64,000 nt of DNA from Microbacterium album (GCF_014643695.1 NZ_BMJY01000007.1:1-64000); one strand, 5' to 3'; positions 50,541 through 61,254 are shown, numbered from the stretch's first letter. Translations and numbers: made by a program. Notes: generated by a model from the letters alone, not told the origin.

Positions 50541-52637
50541 ATGACGAGCGACAGCCCTCAGGACGCAGCGGACAACCCGCAGGATCGGGACCGGACCGGC
50601 GAGGGCGACACCCCTCCCGAGACTGCGGCTCCCCAGAACGGCGGGACGAAGAAGGTCGGCGGCGATTACGGTGCCGACGCGATCCAGGTCCTGGAGGGTC
50701 TCGAGGCGGTCCGCAAGCGGCCCGGCATGTACATCGGCTCGACCGGCCCGCGCGGTCTGCACCACCTCGTGTACGAGATCGTGGACAACTCGGTCGACGA
50801 GCATCTCGCCGGCCACTGCGACCGGATCGTCGTGACGCTGCTGGAGGACGGCGGCCTGCGCGTCGAGGACAACGGCCGCGGCATCCCCGTCGACCCGCAC
50901 AAGACCGAGGGGAAGTCGACGCTCGAGGTCGTCCTCACGGTGCTGCACGCGGGCGGCAAGTTCGGTGGCGGAGGGTATGCGGTCTCCGGTGGTCTGCACG
51001 GCGTCGGGTCCTCGGTCGTGAACGCGCTCTCGACGCGCTTGGACGCGGTCGTGAAGCGGCAGGGCAACGTGTGGCGCCAGTCGTTCGAGAACGGTGGCGT
51101 CCCGCTCTCCCCCGTGCAGAAGGGAGAGGAGACCGACCAGACCGGCACCGTGATCACGTTCTGGCCGGATCCGGAGATCTTCACCGAGACGACCGACTTC
51201 GACTACGAGACCCTCCGCACGCGGTTCCAGCAGACGGCGTTCCTGAACAAGGGTCTGCGTATCGAGCTGTACGACGAGCGTCCCGACGCATCGCAGGAGG
51301 CCGAGCGCGAGGACGGCTCCACCGAGATGGTCAAGCGCAACGACGTCTTCTACTACGAGCGCGGCCTGGTGGACTACGTCGAGTACCTCAACAAGGTGCG
51401 CAAGGCCGAGCGCGTGAACGAGGACATCATCGTGCTCGAGCAGGAGCAGGCCGACGGCCGCATCGCGCTCGAGATGGCGCTGCAGTGGACGACCTCGTAC
51501 AGCGAGAACGTGTTCACCTACGCGAACATGATCAACACCCACGAGGGCGGCACGCACGAAGAGGGCTTCCGCGCCGCGCTGACGACGCTCGTGAACCGGT
51601 ACGCGCGCGCGAACAACATCCTCAAGGAGAAGGAAGACAATCTCACGGGCGACGACGTCCGCGAGGGCCTGACCGCCGTGCTGTCGGTCAAGCTCGCCGA
51701 GCCGCAGTTCGAGGGTCAGACCAAGACCAAGCTCGGCAACACCGAGGCGAAGGCGTTCGTCCAGAAGGTCGTCGGCGATCAGCTCGGCGACTGGTTCGAG
51801 CGCAACCCGCAGCAGGCCAAGAACATCATCCGCAAGGCGATCGACGCCGCGACCGCCCGGCTCGCGGCGCGCAAGGCGCGCGAGACCGCCCGCCGCAAGA
51901 GCGTGTTCGAGTCGGCCGCGATGCCCGACAAGCTCAAGGACTGCACGTCCAAGGATCCGTCGATCAGCGAGATCTTCCTGGTCGAGGGAGACTCGGCGGG
52001 AGGCTCCGCGGTCGGCGGACGCGATCCGCACACGCAGGCGATCCTCGCCCTGCGCGGCAAGATCCTCAACGTCGAGCGTGCGCGCATCGACAAGGCCCTC
52101 GGCAACAAAGAGGTCCAGGCGATGATCCAGGCCTTCGGCACCGGGATCGGTCCGGAGTTCGACATCGACAAGGCGCGCTACCACAAGATCGTGCTGATGA
52201 CGGATGCCGACGTCGACGGCCAGCACATCACGACCCTGCTGCTGACGCTGCTGTTCCGGTACATGCGCGGTCTCGTCGAGGCCGGCTACGTGTACCTCGC
52301 CATGCCGCCGCTGTACCGGCTGAAGTGGTCGAACGCGGCGCACGAGTACGTCTACAGCGACCGGGAGCGGGACGCTCTCCTCAAGGAGGGCCTGGCGGCC
52401 GGCAAGCGCATCCCCAAGGACGCGGGCATCCAGCGCTACAAGGGCCTCGGCGAGATGAACGACTCCGAGCTGTGGGACACCACGATGAACCCCGAGACGC
52501 GCACGCTGCGCCAGGTCACGATCGACGACGCGGCGGCCGCGGACGAGATCTTCTCGGTGCTCATGGGCGAGGACGTCGAGTCCCGCCGCTCCTTCATCCA
52601 GCGCAACGCCAAGGACGTGAGGTTCTTGGACATCTAG
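50541..52637 (+). CDS. gyrB: DNA gyrase subunit B
   Basis: This 698-residue ATPase subunit of gyrase has a GHKL ATP-binding domain ([37 protein letters not shown] in outline, then GRGIPVD and [15 protein letters not shown]). The Toprim domain has [13 protein letters not shown] and [12 protein letters not shown]. It ends [17 protein letters not shown], a normal GyrB terminus. ATG 50541 starts a 35-residue acidic tail ([20 protein letters not shown]) before the conserved core. gyrA follows after 58 bp, so the two are probably cotranscribed. Confidence 0.98.
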   Translation: MTSDSPQDAADNPQDRDRTGEGDTPPETAAPQNGGTKKVGGDYGADAIQVLEGLEAVRKRPGMYIGSTGPRGLHHLVYEIVDNSVDEHLAGHCDRIVVTLLEDGGLRVEDNGRGIPVDPHKTEGKSTLEVVLTVLHAGGKFGGGGYAVSGGLHGVGSSVVNALSTRLDAVVKRQGNVWRQSFENGGVPLSPVQKGEETDQTGTVITFWPDPEIFTETTDFDYETLRTRFQQTAFLNKGLRIELYDERPDASQEAEREDGSTEMVKRNDVFYYERGLVDYVEYLNKVRKAERVNEDIIVLEQEQADGRIALEMALQWTTSYSENVFTYANMINTHEGGTHEEGFRAALTTLVNRYARANNILKEKEDNLTGDDVREGLTAVLSVKLAEPQFEGQTKTKLGNTEAKAFVQKVVGDQLGDWFERNPQQAKNIIRKAIDAATARLAARKARETARRKSVFESAAMPDKLKDCTSKDPSISEIFLVEGDSAGGSAVGGRDPHTQAILALRGKILNVERARIDKALGNKEVQAMIQAFGTGIGPEFDIDKARYHKIVLMTDADVDGQHITTLLLTLLFRYMRGLVEAGYVYLAMPPLYRLKWSNAAHEYVYSDRERDALLKEGLAAGKRIPKDAGIQRYKGLGEMNDSELWDTTMNPETRTLRQVTIDDAAAADEIFSVLMGEDVESRRSFIQRNAKDVRFLDI

Positions 52638-52695
52638 TGGCGAGTCGAAGTGTCGCAAGCCGATCCCGAGAACAGAAGTGAACTGAGTCCCCACC

Positions 52696-55251
52696 ATGAC
52701 TGACGAAGAGCGCCCCGACCTCACGCCCGCGCACAACCACGGCCGCATCGACCAGGTCGACCTGCAGTCGGAGATGCAGCGCAGCTACCTCGACTACGCG
52801 ATGAGCGTGATCATCGGGCGCGCGCTGCCCGACGTGCGCGACGGCCTGAAGCCCGTGCACCGCCGCGTGATCTACGGCATGTACGACGGCGGCTTCCGTC
52901 CCGACAAGTCGTTCTCGAAGTGCGCCCGCGTCGTGGGCGAGGTCATGGGTCAGTACCACCCGCACGGCGACTCGGCGATCTATGACGCGCTCGTGCGTCT
53001 CGTGCAGCCGTGGTCGATGCGGTACCCGCTCGCGCAGGGACAGGGGAACTTCGGCTCCCCCGGCAACCAGGGCGCCGCCGCGCCGCGGTACACCGAGACC
53101 AAGATGGCGCAGCTCGCGCTCGAGCTCGTGCGCGACATCGAGCAGGAGACCGTCGACTTCCAGGACAACTACGACGGGCAGACGCAGGAGCCGACCGTCC
53201 TGCCGGCGCGCTTCCCGAACCTGCTCGTCAACGGATCCGTCGGCATCGCGGTCGGCATGGCCACGAACATCCCGCCGCACAACCTGCGCGAGGTGGCCGA
53301 CGGCGCCCTGTTCGCGCTCGCCAACCCGGATCTTCCCCGGGAGGAGCTGCTCGAGGGCCTGATGCAGCGCATCCCCGGTCCGGACTTCCCGACCGGCGCG
53401 CAGATCCTCGGCACCAAGGGCATCCACGAGGCGTACCGCACGGGTCGCGGCTCCATCACGATGCGCGCGGTCGTGGAGGTCGAGGAGATCCAGGGCCGTA
53501 CGTGCCTGGTGATCACCGAGCTGCCGTACCAGGTCAACCCCGACAATCTCGCCGTGAAGATCGGCGAGCTCGCCCGTGAGGGCAAGGTCACCGGCATCGC
53601 CGACATCCGCGACGAGACGTCGGGCCGCACCGGGCAGCGGCTGGTCGTCGTGCTCAAGCGCGACGCGGTCGCGAAGGTCGTGCTGAACAACCTGTACAAG
53701 CACACGCAGCTGCAGGAGAACTTCGGCGCGAACATGCTCGCGATCGTCGACGGCGTGCCGCGCACGCTGCCGCTCGACGGGTTCATCCAGTATTGGATCG
53801 CCCATCAGCTCGAGGTGATCGTGCGCCGGACGAAGTACCGTCTGCGCGAGGCCGAGAAGCGCATGCACATCCTGCGCGGATACCTCGCGGCGCTGGACGC
53901 GCTCGACGAGGTCATCGCGCTGATCCGCCGGTCGCCCACGGTCGACGAGGCGCGCACCGGGCTGATGGAACTGCTCAGCATCGACGAGATCCAGGCCGAT
54001 GCGATCCTGTCGATGCAGCTGCGCCGGCTCGCCGCCCTCGAGCGCCAGAAGATCGTCGACGAGGCCGCGGAGCTCGAGGCGAAGATCGAGGACTTCAAGG
54101 CGATCATCGCGGACGAGCTGCGGCAGCGCGCGATCGTGCGCGAGGAGCTGACCGAGATCGTCGAGCGCTTCGGTGACGAGCGCCGCACGCACATCCTGCA
54201 CGGCTTCGACGGCGACGTGTCCATGGAGGACCTGATCGCCGAGGAGGACATGGTCGTCACGGTCACGCGCGAGGGCTACGTCAAGCGCACGCGCAGCGAC
54301 AACTACCGGTCCCAGCGCCGTGGCGGGAAGGGCGTCCGCGGCGCGCAGCTGCGTGCCGACGACGTGGTGGAGCACTTCTTCGTCACGACGACGCACCACT
54401 GGCTGCTGTTCTTCACGACCAAGGGCCGGGTGTACCGGACGAAGACCTACGAGCTGCCGGAGGCCGGGCGCGACGCGAAGGGCATGCACGTCGCGAACCT
54501 GCTCGCCCTGCAGCCGGACGAGCAGATCGCCCAGATCATCGAGCTCAAGGACTACGCCGCCGCCGAGTACCTCGTGCTGGCGACGCGCAGCGGCCTCGTG
54601 AAGAAGACGCGTCTGGCGGAGTACGACACGAACCGCCAGGGCGGCATCATCGCGATCAAGCTGCGCGAGGACGACGAGCTCGTCAGTGCGCTGCTCGTGG
54701 ACCCGACGGACGACATCCTCCTCATCAGCCGCGGCGGCATGTCGTTGCGCTTCTCGGCCACCGACGAGGCCCTGAGACCCATGGGCCGGTCGACGAGCGG
54801 CGTGAAGGGCATGTCCTTCCGCGCGGACGACTGCCTGCTGTCGGCGTCCGTCGTGCGAGACGAAGGCTTCGTGTTCGTGGTGACGGAGGGCGGGTACGCC
54901 AAGCGCACGCACGTGCAGGAGTACCGCGTGCAGGGGCGTGGCGGGCTCGGCATCAAGGTCGCGAAGCTGTCGGACGACCGGGGCGGTCTCGCGGGAGGAC
55001 TCATCGTCTCCGAGGACGACGAGGTGCTCGTGGTTCTCGCCAAGGGCAAGGTGGTACGCTCGGCCGTTGCCGAGGTCCCCGCGAAGGGCCGCGACACCAT
55101 GGGCGTGCTGTTCGCGCGTCCGGACAAGGACGACCGCATCCTCGCGATCGCACGCAACAGCGAGCGGGGCATCGTGGTCGAGGACGAGACCGACGGCCAG
55201 GCCGCGGCGGACTCCGCTCCCGAGATCCCCGGAGAAAGCACTGACGCATGA
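52696..55251 (+). CDS. gyrA: DNA gyrase subunit A
   Basis: This 851-residue DNA-cleaving subunit carries the catalytic Tyr132 in [11 protein letters not shown]. The quinolone-resistance region reads [16 protein letters not shown], with Ser93, Ala94 and Asp97 corresponding to E. coli positions 83, 84 and 87; Ser and Asp are the drug-susceptible residues and Ala94 is common in actinobacteria. The GyrA-box QRRGGKG in [13 protein letters not shown] starts the C-terminal beta-pinwheel of six repeats. ATG 52696 follows the gyrB stop by 58 bp. The stop overlaps the DUF3566 start (ATGA). Confidence 0.98.
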   Translation: MTDEERPDLTPAHNHGRIDQVDLQSEMQRSYLDYAMSVIIGRALPDVRDGLKPVHRRVIYGMYDGGFRPDKSFSKCARVVGEVMGQYHPHGDSAIYDALVRLVQPWSMRYPLAQGQGNFGSPGNQGAAAPRYTETKMAQLALELVRDIEQETVDFQDNYDGQTQEPTVLPARFPNLLVNGSVGIAVGMATNIPPHNLREVADGALFALANPDLPREELLEGLMQRIPGPDFPTGAQILGTKGIHEAYRTGRGSITMRAVVEVEEIQGRTCLVITELPYQVNPDNLAVKIGELAREGKVTGIADIRDETSGRTGQRLVVVLKRDAVAKVVLNNLYKHTQLQENFGANMLAIVDGVPRTLPLDGFIQYWIAHQLEVIVRRTKYRLREAEKRMHILRGYLAALDALDEVIALIRRSPTVDEARTGLMELLSIDEIQADAILSMQLRRLAALERQKIVDEAAELEAKIEDFKAIIADELRQRAIVREELTEIVERFGDERRTHILHGFDGDVSMEDLIAEEDMVVTVTREGYVKRTRSDNYRSQRRGGKGVRGAQLRADDVVEHFFVTTTHHWLLFFTTKGRVYRTKTYELPEAGRDAKGMHVANLLALQPDEQIAQIIELKDYAAAEYLVLATRSGLVKKTRLAEYDTNRQGGIIAIKLREDDELVSALLVDPTDDILLISRGGMSLRFSATDEALRPMGRSTSGVKGMSFRADDCLLSASVVRDEGFVFVVTEGGYAKRTHVQEYRVQGRGGLGIKVAKLSDDRGGLAGGLIVSEDDEVLVVLAKGKVVRSAVAEVPAKGRDTMGVLFARPDKDDRILAIARNSERGIVVEDETDGQAAADSAPEIPGESTDA

Positions 55252-55652
55252 GCACGGTAGCCGACAAGCTCGCGAAGAAGTCCACGCACAAGACCAGCGC
55301 GAAGCAGGTCCGTCTGCGCCTGGTCTACATCGACTTCTGGTCGGCGGTGAAGCTGTCGTTCCTCGCGGCCGTCGCACTCGCCATCGTGACCGTGGTGTCC
55401 TTCTTCCTGATCTACATGGTCGTGCTCACGACGGGCCTGATCGCTCAGATGGATGAGTTCTTGCGCGGCTTCACCGACGGCAGCCTCAGCATCTCGACCT
55501 TCCTCGGTCTCCCGCAGGTGATGGCTTTCGCGACGATCCTCGCGATTCTCAACCTGATCATCGTGACCGTGCTGGGGGCCGTGGTCGCTGGCATCTACAA
55601 CCTCGCCGTGAAGGTGACCGGCGGGCTGTTGGTCGGGTTCACGTCGAACTGA
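55248..55652 (+). CDS. DUF3566 membrane protein
   Basis: This is a 134-residue protein with a basic cytoplasmic N-terminus ([19 protein letters not shown]) and two hydrophobic segments, about residues 33-60 and 90-115. It is the DUF3566 family member that follows gyrA in actinobacteria (mycobacterial Rv0007), of unknown function, tied by position to cell-envelope or division processes. ATG 55248 overlaps the gyrA stop, so translation is coupled. It is followed by an inverted repeat (55670-55678 with 55703-55711) and the tRNA-Ile gene. Confidence 0.9.
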   Translation: MSTVADKLAKKSTHKTSAKQVRLRLVYIDFWSAVKLSFLAAVALAIVTVVSFFLIYMVVLTTGLIAQMDEFLRGFTDGSLSISTFLGLPQVMAFATILAILNLIIVTVLGAVVAGIYNLAVKVTGGLLVGFTSN

Positions 55653-55751
55653 GCCGGCCGAGCCGACCTCGATCCGGCACCCGGGCGGATTCGCGAGACG
55701 GCGCCGGATCGGGTAAAGTCTTGGAGGTTGACGACGTGAGTCGGCCATCAC

Positions 55752-55825
55752 GGGGCTATAGCTCAGGCGGTTAGAGCGCTTCACTGATAATGAAGAGGTC
55801 CCAGGTTCAAGTCCTGGTAGCCCCA
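55752..55825 (+). tRNA. tRNA-Ile (GAT anticodon)
   Basis: A 74-base cloverleaf: acceptor GGGGCTA/TAGCCCC with discriminator A at 55825, D arm GCTCAGGCGGTTAGAGC, anticodon loop CTGATAA with GAT at 55786-55788, and T arm CAGGTTCAAGTCCTG. CCA is not encoded fully (CC follows the A). A TAAAGT hexamer at 55714-55719 is a possible -10. Its place after gyrA-DUF3566 is normal for actinobacteria. Confidence 0.97.
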
Positions 55826-55957
55826 CCGTATCCTCGAGCCTCCGGCGGCTCTCTCGTCTTCGATCGAAGAGCGCCGCGCTGGACGCATCGTTCGTGCGCC
55901 GCGTCGGCCCCTCTTCGGCGACCGCGCGGGGGTTCGTGACTGCCTGCGGAAACGGGT

Positions 55958-55988
55958 CCGGGGCCCGCGCGGAACGCGCGGGCCCCGG
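55958..55988. terminator. Terminator beyond the glycosidase gene
   Basis: A perfect 14-bp stem, CCGGGGCCCGCGCG (55958-55971) with CGCGCGGGCCCCGG (55975-55988), with loop GAA. It ends 10 bp short of the stop of the minus-strand gene and can also stop tRNA-Ile read-through. Confidence 0.83.
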
Positions 55989-55997
55989 ATGGCCGGA

Positions 55998-58900
55998 TCA
56001 GGACGCGGGAGTGGCCGCGTACTGAGCCGTCCGGATGGTGGTGATCTCCTCGTCGTCGACGTGGCCGACCGCCGTGACGGTGACCTCGCCCGCGCCGATC
56101 GACGCGGAACGGGAGTTGATCGACACGTTCGCCGCCTTGCCGGGCTGCACGGCCGTGAACGTCTTCGAGCCGAACTCGGTCTCGATGGTGATGTTCACCG
56201 GGACCTCGTCGTTGTTGACGGTGGAGACGTTGACGTACTGCATGCCGGCGAGCTTGCGCGTGCTCGCCGAGACCGACACGTCGAGCACGCGCGGCTCCTC
56301 ACCCAGCGTGAAGGAGACCGTCTCCGTGACGCCGTTGACCGTGAGCATCGCCTCACCGGCACCGTCGCGCAGCGCCGTGAGGCGGTGCGTCACCGGGTCG
56401 ATGGCGGCGACGGCGTCCTCGGGGGCGTCCGCGACGTCGCCGACGTGCACGCCGGTGCCGCCGAGCCACGTGTAGCTCATCGGCCAGGCGACGGCGACGC
56501 GACGGGTGCCGTCCTGACGGATGCTCGGGGCGAGGTCGACCGTGCTCCCGAGCTCCAGGTACGGCTCCGGCGTGGTGATCGAGACCTCGTCGACGCGGGT
56601 CATCGTCTCGGTCGTGAACCACTCCGGGTTGTCGTCGGCGATGTCCTTGCCGCCCTTACGCCAGTCGCCGGCCTCCGGTTCGATGCCGAGCATCATCCAT
56701 CCGGTGAACGAGCCGAAGTCCGAGCGCGTCGGCGACTTGCCCGAGTTGCCGCTGAGGACATACGGGATGTTGTCCTCGGTCGCGGCGTGGAAGATGCCGA
56801 CGTGCGAACCGACGAGCGCGATCGACTTGCCGGACGTCTCGCGGAACTTCTCGATCCAGTCCTGCTGCAGGGCCGCGTCACGACGGTCGCTCAGCTGGCT
56901 GAACTTCGACACGAGCGGGTCGTCGATCGGCATGTGCTGCAGGATGACGACGCCCGTGATCGCGTCGTTCGACGCGGCGTCGTCCAGCTGGTCACGCAGG
57001 AACGGCAGCTGGGCGAAGTCCGTGCTCAGGTCGCCCGTGGCCGTGTTCAGCGTGATGAAGCGCGTTCCCTTGATGTCGGTCGAGGTGAACGTGTCGCCGA
57101 AGGCGTCCTTGAAGTTCGAGATCGGACCGCCCATGATCTCGTGGTTGCCGGGGACGTACACCCACGGGAAGTCGGCGTCGCCGAGCTCCTCGTCGATGAT
57201 CCGCTGGGCGAGCGCGAAGTCCTCGACCGCCGCCTCGTCGACCAGGTCGCCGTTGATGAACAGCGCGTCGGGCTGAGCGGCCATGACCTCGCGGAACGCC
57301 TCGCGCGCACCCTGCGCCTCACCGCTGTTGGGGTTGCGGGCCACGAACTGCGCGTCCGAAACCACCGCGATGCGGAGGGTCGAGTCGTCCGTCGCGCCCG
57401 CGCCGACGATGGTGTCGTCGGTCACGATCGGCGCGATGGGGAGCTCCACCTCGGGGGCGACCTCGGCGACCGGGTCGTCGAACCACATTTCGCCGCGGGC
57501 CTGGTTGGCTGCGCGGGTCTCGTAGGCACTGATCATCTGCAGTCGGATCGGGTAGGCCGTGCCGGCGGGGATCGCGTACGAGATCTGCTGCCAGTCGGTG
57601 CCCTGCGGCGCCGCCGAGTACGAGTACTGCCAGGTGCCGTTCGCGTCCGAGTAGCCGATGTAGGTCTCGGGGTTCGAGCCCTGCGTGGTCGTGCCCTTCA
57701 CCCAGACCTTGATCGTGCGGGGCTGGCCGGGAACGGGGTAGCCGGGGTGACCCACGCCGGGACGCGAGTTGGCCGTGCGGTTGGCCGTCGACTGCGAGAA
57801 GTCGTACGTCATGTGCACCGCGGTGCCGCCGTCGTAGCCCTCGCCCGGGACGACGCTCGACGTGGCGCGCGAGCCCGTCGTGCGCCAGCCATCGGCGACC
57901 ATGTTGTCCATGTTGTAGATGACCCGCTCCTCGATGCCGACCGTCACCGCGACCTGCACGGAAGCGTCGCCGACCGAGAACGTGAGGGTGACACCACCGG
58001 AGGCGACCGCCGGCCGCAGCTCGAAGGTGCCGTCGCCGGCGTCAGTGACCGCCAGCACGCCGGCGTCGTTCCCGGTGATCGTCACGTCGACCGGCTCGAC
58101 CGGGGCCTGGAAGCCGTTGGCGTCGTGACCCGTCAGCGAGATCGTGGCGGAGTCCTCGGGGCCCGAGAGCGACAGGACCGAGGAGGAGGCGGTGAGGCGC
58201 TGCAGGTCGCCGAGGACGACGAGCTCGGTCTCAGCGCGCACGTCACCGGTGGCCGCCGCGACCGTGGTGGTGCCGCGCTGCTGGCCGACGACGTGGACGC
58301 GGGTCTCGTCGACGGGCGCGGTGGTGACGCGGCCCTCCGTGTTCGACCAGGCGAACGTGTGACCCTCGACACGCGTGAGGGTCTCGTCAACGCCCGTGCC
58401 GACGAGCGTGCGGTGCAGGCCCGGGAAGACCCGGCGCGCGTCCTTGTCCGCCGAGGCGGGAGCGATCACGATGTCGCGGAGCTCGCCGGAGCCCGGGCGG
58501 GCGAGGGTGAGGCCCATGCCGTTGCCGTCGCGCCGCTCGACTCCGTCGGCCGGCGTGTTCAGGATCGACGTGCCGAGGGCGCCGGGGAGGCGCGCGTTCA
58601 TCTGCGTGGAGCCACCGCCGTCGGCGCTGATCGCGTCGTGCGCACCGAGGTCGCGCATGAGTGCGCTCATCTGGGTGAAGAGCATGCCCGAAGCGGTGTG
58701 GATCCGGCCGTCGACCGTCACGAAGAACGCCGTGCGGCGGTCCTCGCTGAAGCCGATCATCGTGCGTGGGTGACGCGTGGTGAAGTGGCTGCCGTTGCCG
58801 TTGTTGACGACCTGGCCGTCGCGGAGGAGGCGGTGCCAGGCGCCGCCGGCCTCCTGGATGCCCAGCGCATCGTCGCGGACCGAGTAGCTGACGGTCGCGG

Positions 58901-59723
58901 TGTCGCCCGGCTGCAGCTGCTGCAGGCGGTTCGCCGCCGCGCTGCCGTTGGCGGCCACGAGGATCTGGGTGCCCTCGGGGATCTCTCCCTCGCCGACCGT
59001 GGTGTTGACGGCCTGAACGACGCCGTCGGCGTCGATCCAGACCTCGATGCCGGCGGAGGCGCTCGACAGAGCGCGGGCGCGGCTGAACGTGCCCCACTGG
59101 GAGTTGTACAGCGCGACACCGTTGTTGGCCAGCGAGGTCACGTTGATGCCGGTGATGGCGACCGAGGTGTCGTCGGCGAAGACGACCGAGCCCTGGAGGA
59201 CCAGGTCGACCAGGGCGCCGAGGCCGTCGTTCGTCATGCCGACGCTCGCGGCGGCATCCGGGTTGCCGGACTTGATGATCTCGCCGTTGCTGATACCCCA
59301 GCCTGCGGCGGCCCAGGAGTTGTTGATGTCGAAGCGGTCGAGGTTGACGCCCGCGACGGCCCGTGCCCTCTCCACCATCTCGGTCACCGTGGCACCCTCG
59401 CCGGACACCGTCTCCGGCGAGAGGTACTTCATCTTCACCGTCTCGTCGGACAGCTCTGCCTTCAGCACATTGACCTGCTGCCAGCCGTCTGCGTCCAGAC
59501 GGTCGTACGACACGTGGATCAGCCCGGGAGCGATCTCCGTGCGCTGCACGTCGTTGACGACGGCAGCCCCGCCCGAGTCGATGTTCATGCCATCGACCGT
59601 GATCGGGGTTGCTGCCGCGTGGGCGGGGGTCGGGGGGAGCGCGATCAGACCGATCGCGAGCGCGAACACGGTAGCGGCGGGGACCGCTAACCGTGGCCGC
59701 AACACTGCTTCTCTGCGGGACAT
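55998..59723 (-). CDS. Secreted phosphodiester glycosidase (NAGPA-like) fused to a metallophosphoesterase
   Basis: This is a 1241-residue extracellular protein. A signal peptide ends near residue 36 (PAHA|A). Residues about 45-420 match the phosphodiester glycosidase (NAGPA) domain family, with FDINNSWAAAGWGISNGEI and the conserved AISADGGGSTQMNARLPG near 364-380. Beta-rich Ig-like repeats follow (about 440-590), then a galactose-binding-like module (about 600-755, YNMDNMVADGW ... GEMWFDDPVAEV). The calcineurin-like phosphoesterase is at about 780-1010, with metal ligands in VVSDAQF, INGDLVDE, PGNHEI and GSHVGIFH. Two Ig-like domains end the protein. No anchor is seen, so it is probably released. 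It may remove sugar-1-phosphate caps and then phosphate from glycopolymers such as teichoic acids (inference). The start ATG 59723 has AAAGGTAGACG nearby. Confidence 0.88.
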   Translation of the reverse strand: MSRREAVLRPRLAVPAATVFALAIGLIALPPTPAHAAATPITVDGMNIDSGGAAVVNDVQRTEIAPGLIHVSYDRLDADGWQQVNVLKAELSDETVKMKYLSPETVSGEGATVTEMVERARAVAGVNLDRFDINNSWAAAGWGISNGEIIKSGNPDAAASVGMTNDGLGALVDLVLQGSVVFADDTSVAITGINVTSLANNGVALYNSQWGTFSRARALSSASAGIEVWIDADGVVQAVNTTVGEGEIPEGTQILVAANGSAAANRLQQLQPGDTATVSYSVRDDALGIQEAGGAWHRLLRDGQVVNNGNGSHFTTRHPRTMIGFSEDRRTAFFVTVDGRIHTASGMLFTQMSALMRDLGAHDAISADGGGSTQMNARLPGALGTSILNTPADGVERRDGNGMGLTLARPGSGELRDIVIAPASADKDARRVFPGLHRTLVGTGVDETLTRVEGHTFAWSNTEGRVTTAPVDETRVHVVGQQRGTTTVAAATGDVRAETELVVLGDLQRLTASSSVLSLSGPEDSATISLTGHDANGFQAPVEPVDVTITGNDAGVLAVTDAGDGTFELRPAVASGGVTLTFSVGDASVQVAVTVGIEERVIYNMDNMVADGWRTTGSRATSSVVPGEGYDGGTAVHMTYDFSQSTANRTANSRPGVGHPGYPVPGQPRTIKVWVKGTTTQGSNPETYIGYSDANGTWQYSYSAAPQGTDWQQISYAIPAGTAYPIRLQMISAYETRAANQARGEMWFDDPVAEVAPEVELPIAPIVTDDTIVGAGATDDSTLRIAVVSDAQFVARNPNSGEAQGAREAFREVMAAQPDALFINGDLVDEAAVEDFALAQRIIDEELGDADFPWVYVPGNHEIMGGPISNFKDAFGDTFTSTDIKGTRFITLNTATGDLSTDFAQLPFLRDQLDDAASNDAITGVVILQHMPIDDPLVSKFSQLSDRRDAALQQDWIEKFRETSGKSIALVGSHVGIFHAATEDNIPYVLSGNSGKSPTRSDFGSFTGWMMLGIEPEAGDWRKGGKDIADDNPEWFTTETMTRVDEVSITTPEPYLELGSTVDLAPSIRQDGTRRVAVAWPMSYTWLGGTGVHVGDVADAPEDAVAAIDPVTHRLTALRDGAGEAMLTVNGVTETVSFTLGEEPRVLDVSVSASTRKLAGMQYVNVSTVNNDEVPVNITIETEFGSKTFTAVQPGKAANVSINSRSASIGAGEVTVTAVGHVDDEEITTIRTAQYAATPAS

Positions 59724-60064
59724 CGTCTACCTTTCACATGCGTTTCGTATCGACGGGCACGCCGGATCGTGGGCCGGGCTACCCGTCGCGACGCTCCCAG
59801 CGGGGAGTGAACGCGGGACAGCCTGAAGGTGGTCGGGCGTTGAACGGGATGTTTCGGGCCGCGGACGTGGTCCCGCCGTCCGCGCGGCGCGAGGTGTCGC
59901 CCCGCGCCTGCCTGGGCCGCCCCCGGGGTGCGCGGTCACCGGTCTGTTAGGATGGGTCAGTCCCGCGCCACGGTCGCGGAACGCAGCATCCCCGGGAAAC
60001 GGGGGTTCTCCCGAGACTTCGCCCGGTTTCCGGCGTCCGTCTCCTGCGCCGGTCGGCGCGTTTC
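59724..60064. other. Intergenic region between the glycosidase gene and tRNA-Ala
   Basis: 341 bp with no credible gene. It must hold the minus-strand promoter of the glycosidase gene. On the plus strand TAGGAT (59948-59953) is a candidate -10, about 107 bases before the tRNA after a start near 59960, and CCCCGGGAAACGGGG (59991-60005) can form a short hairpin in that leader. Confidence 0.45.
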
Positions 60065-60137
60065 GGGGCCTTAGCTCAGTTGGTAGAGCGCCTGCTTTGC
60101 AAGCAGGATGTCAGGAGTTCGATTCTCCTAGGCTCCA
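60065..60137 (+). tRNA. tRNA-Ala (TGC anticodon)
   Basis: A 73-base cloverleaf: acceptor GGGGCCT/AGGCTCC (one G-U), discriminator A at 60137, D arm GCTCAGTTGGTAGAGC, anticodon TGC at 60098-60100 in loop TTTGCAA, and T arm AGGAGTTCGATTCTCCT. It is the usual partner of tRNA-Ile near gyrA, here separated from it by the 4-kb secreted-enzyme gene. Confidence 0.97.
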
Positions 60138-60171
60138 CATCCTGTGATCCGGATTCGAGCATGCTGACCCT

Positions 60172-60858
60172 GTGGATCGCGGAACAGCAGGGGCATCGGC
60201 ACAGCGCGAGTATGAACGTCGGAGAGCGCGCGACGAGGCGGCGGTTGAAGCCGAACGCGAGCGCATTCGCGCGAAATTCGGCGGGGGCCGCATCGGAAGG
60301 GTCGTCGCGGCGGTTGCCGTGGATGACGCCGCACGGCAGAGCACGCAGGCCTGGTCGGCCGGCGCCGTCGGGGAGACCGTGGTGGGGGCCCAGCTCGACG
60401 GGCTCGCCGACCTCGGCGTGATCGCCCTGCACGACAGGCGGATCCCGGGCTCGCGTGCGAACATCGACCACCTGGCCGTGACGACGGCGGGCGTGTGGGT
60501 CATCGACGCGAAGCGATACCGCGGCAAGCGACCCGAAGCCTACACGGAGGGCGGATTCCTGGGGTTCGGCGGCACGACGCGCTTGAAGGTCGGAGGGCGC
60601 AAGAAGGACGCGCTGATCGACGGCGTCGCGCGTCAGGTGGACGTCGTTCAGGAGGCGGTCGGCGAGGCAGTGCCGGTGCGGGGCGTGCTGTGCTTCGTGG
60701 AAGGTGACTGGCCTCTCATCGCCGGGGACCTGACGATCCGCGGCATCCGCGTGGTCTGGCCCAAGCGGCTGCGCAAAGAGTTCGTCACCGCGGGCGACGG
60801 CAGCCTGGATCCGGAGGACCTGGCCCGGGCGCTCGCCGTCGCCTTTCCGCCGGCTTAG
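60172..60858 (+). CDS. NERD-domain protein (nuclease-related)
   Basis: This is a 228-residue protein, soluble, probably cytoplasmic. After a charged helical start (QREYERRRARDEAAVEAERERIRAKF in outline) comes the NERD domain, about residues 65-185: WSAGAVGETVVGAQLD, the catalytic-type DHLAVTTAGVWVIDAKRYRG (D-x13-DxK pattern of the PD-(D/E)xK fold), and RQVDVVQEAVGE. NERD proteins are proposed DNA-processing or defence nucleases, mostly uncharacterised. GTG 60172 begins six bases after CATGCT, a near match to the leaderless box. It lies 34 bp after tRNA-Ala on the same strand. Confidence 0.85.
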   Translation: MDRGTAGASAQREYERRRARDEAAVEAERERIRAKFGGGRIGRVVAAVAVDDAARQSTQAWSAGAVGETVVGAQLDGLADLGVIALHDRRIPGSRANIDHLAVTTAGVWVIDAKRYRGKRPEAYTEGGFLGFGGTTRLKVGGRKKDALIDGVARQVDVVQEAVGEAVPVRGVLCFVEGDWPLIAGDLTIRGIRVVWPKRLRKEFVTAGDGSLDPEDLARALAVAFPPA

Positions 60859-60908
60859 GTGGCGGCGCCGGCGAGATCGAGCCGGTCGGTCGCGCCGGCC
60901 GGGGTCGC

Positions 60909-61181
60909 TTACCGCCGTTTCCGGATGGCGCCGACCAGCCCGTTGAGCCCGATCAGGATGGGCACAGCTCCGCCGACCGCGACGAAGGCGCGTATCCACG
61001 GGAAGGTCGTCTCGTTGACGGGGATCGGGACGATGTGCCGGGCGATCGCGAACTGCGACCACGACGCGAGGTCGGCGGTGGCCGCGGCGTAGATCACGGG
61101 GGCGCCGATGAGAACGAAGATGAGGGACGCGACAACGCCGCCGCCGCGGCTCTCCTCGTTCTGCTGCTGCTCGTCGCTCAT
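60909..61181 (-). CDS. Small membrane protein of unknown function (90 aa)
   Basis: I do not recognise the family. The 90-residue protein has a polar start (SDEQQQNEESRGGG), two hydrophobic segments (about residues 16-34 and 61-82) and a basic end RKRR. It is convergent with the NERD gene and stands on the minus strand next to the hemerythrin gene, from which it is separated by 73 bp. The open frame and composition look like a real membrane protein, but no motif assigns a role. Confidence 0.55.
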   Translation of the reverse strand: MSDEQQQNEESRGGGVVASLIFVLIGAPVIYAAATADLASWSQFAIARHIVPIPVNETTFPWIRAFVAVGGAVPILIGLNGLVGAIRKRR

Positions 61182-61254
61182 GATCGCACCCGTCGAGCCG
61201 ATTCACCGTCGGTGCCCATATCTCCACATTACGATCTCGCGAGCCGCGGAGGCC

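Noticed and set aside
52594..55377. Long minus-strand open frame opposite gyrA
   Set aside because: Shadow of gyrA; no recognisable protein.
55989..59690. Long plus-strand open frame opposite the glycosidase-phosphoesterase
   Set aside because: Repetitive RDRD/VARDR-type composition, no motif; the minus-strand reading has a signal peptide and two enzyme domains.
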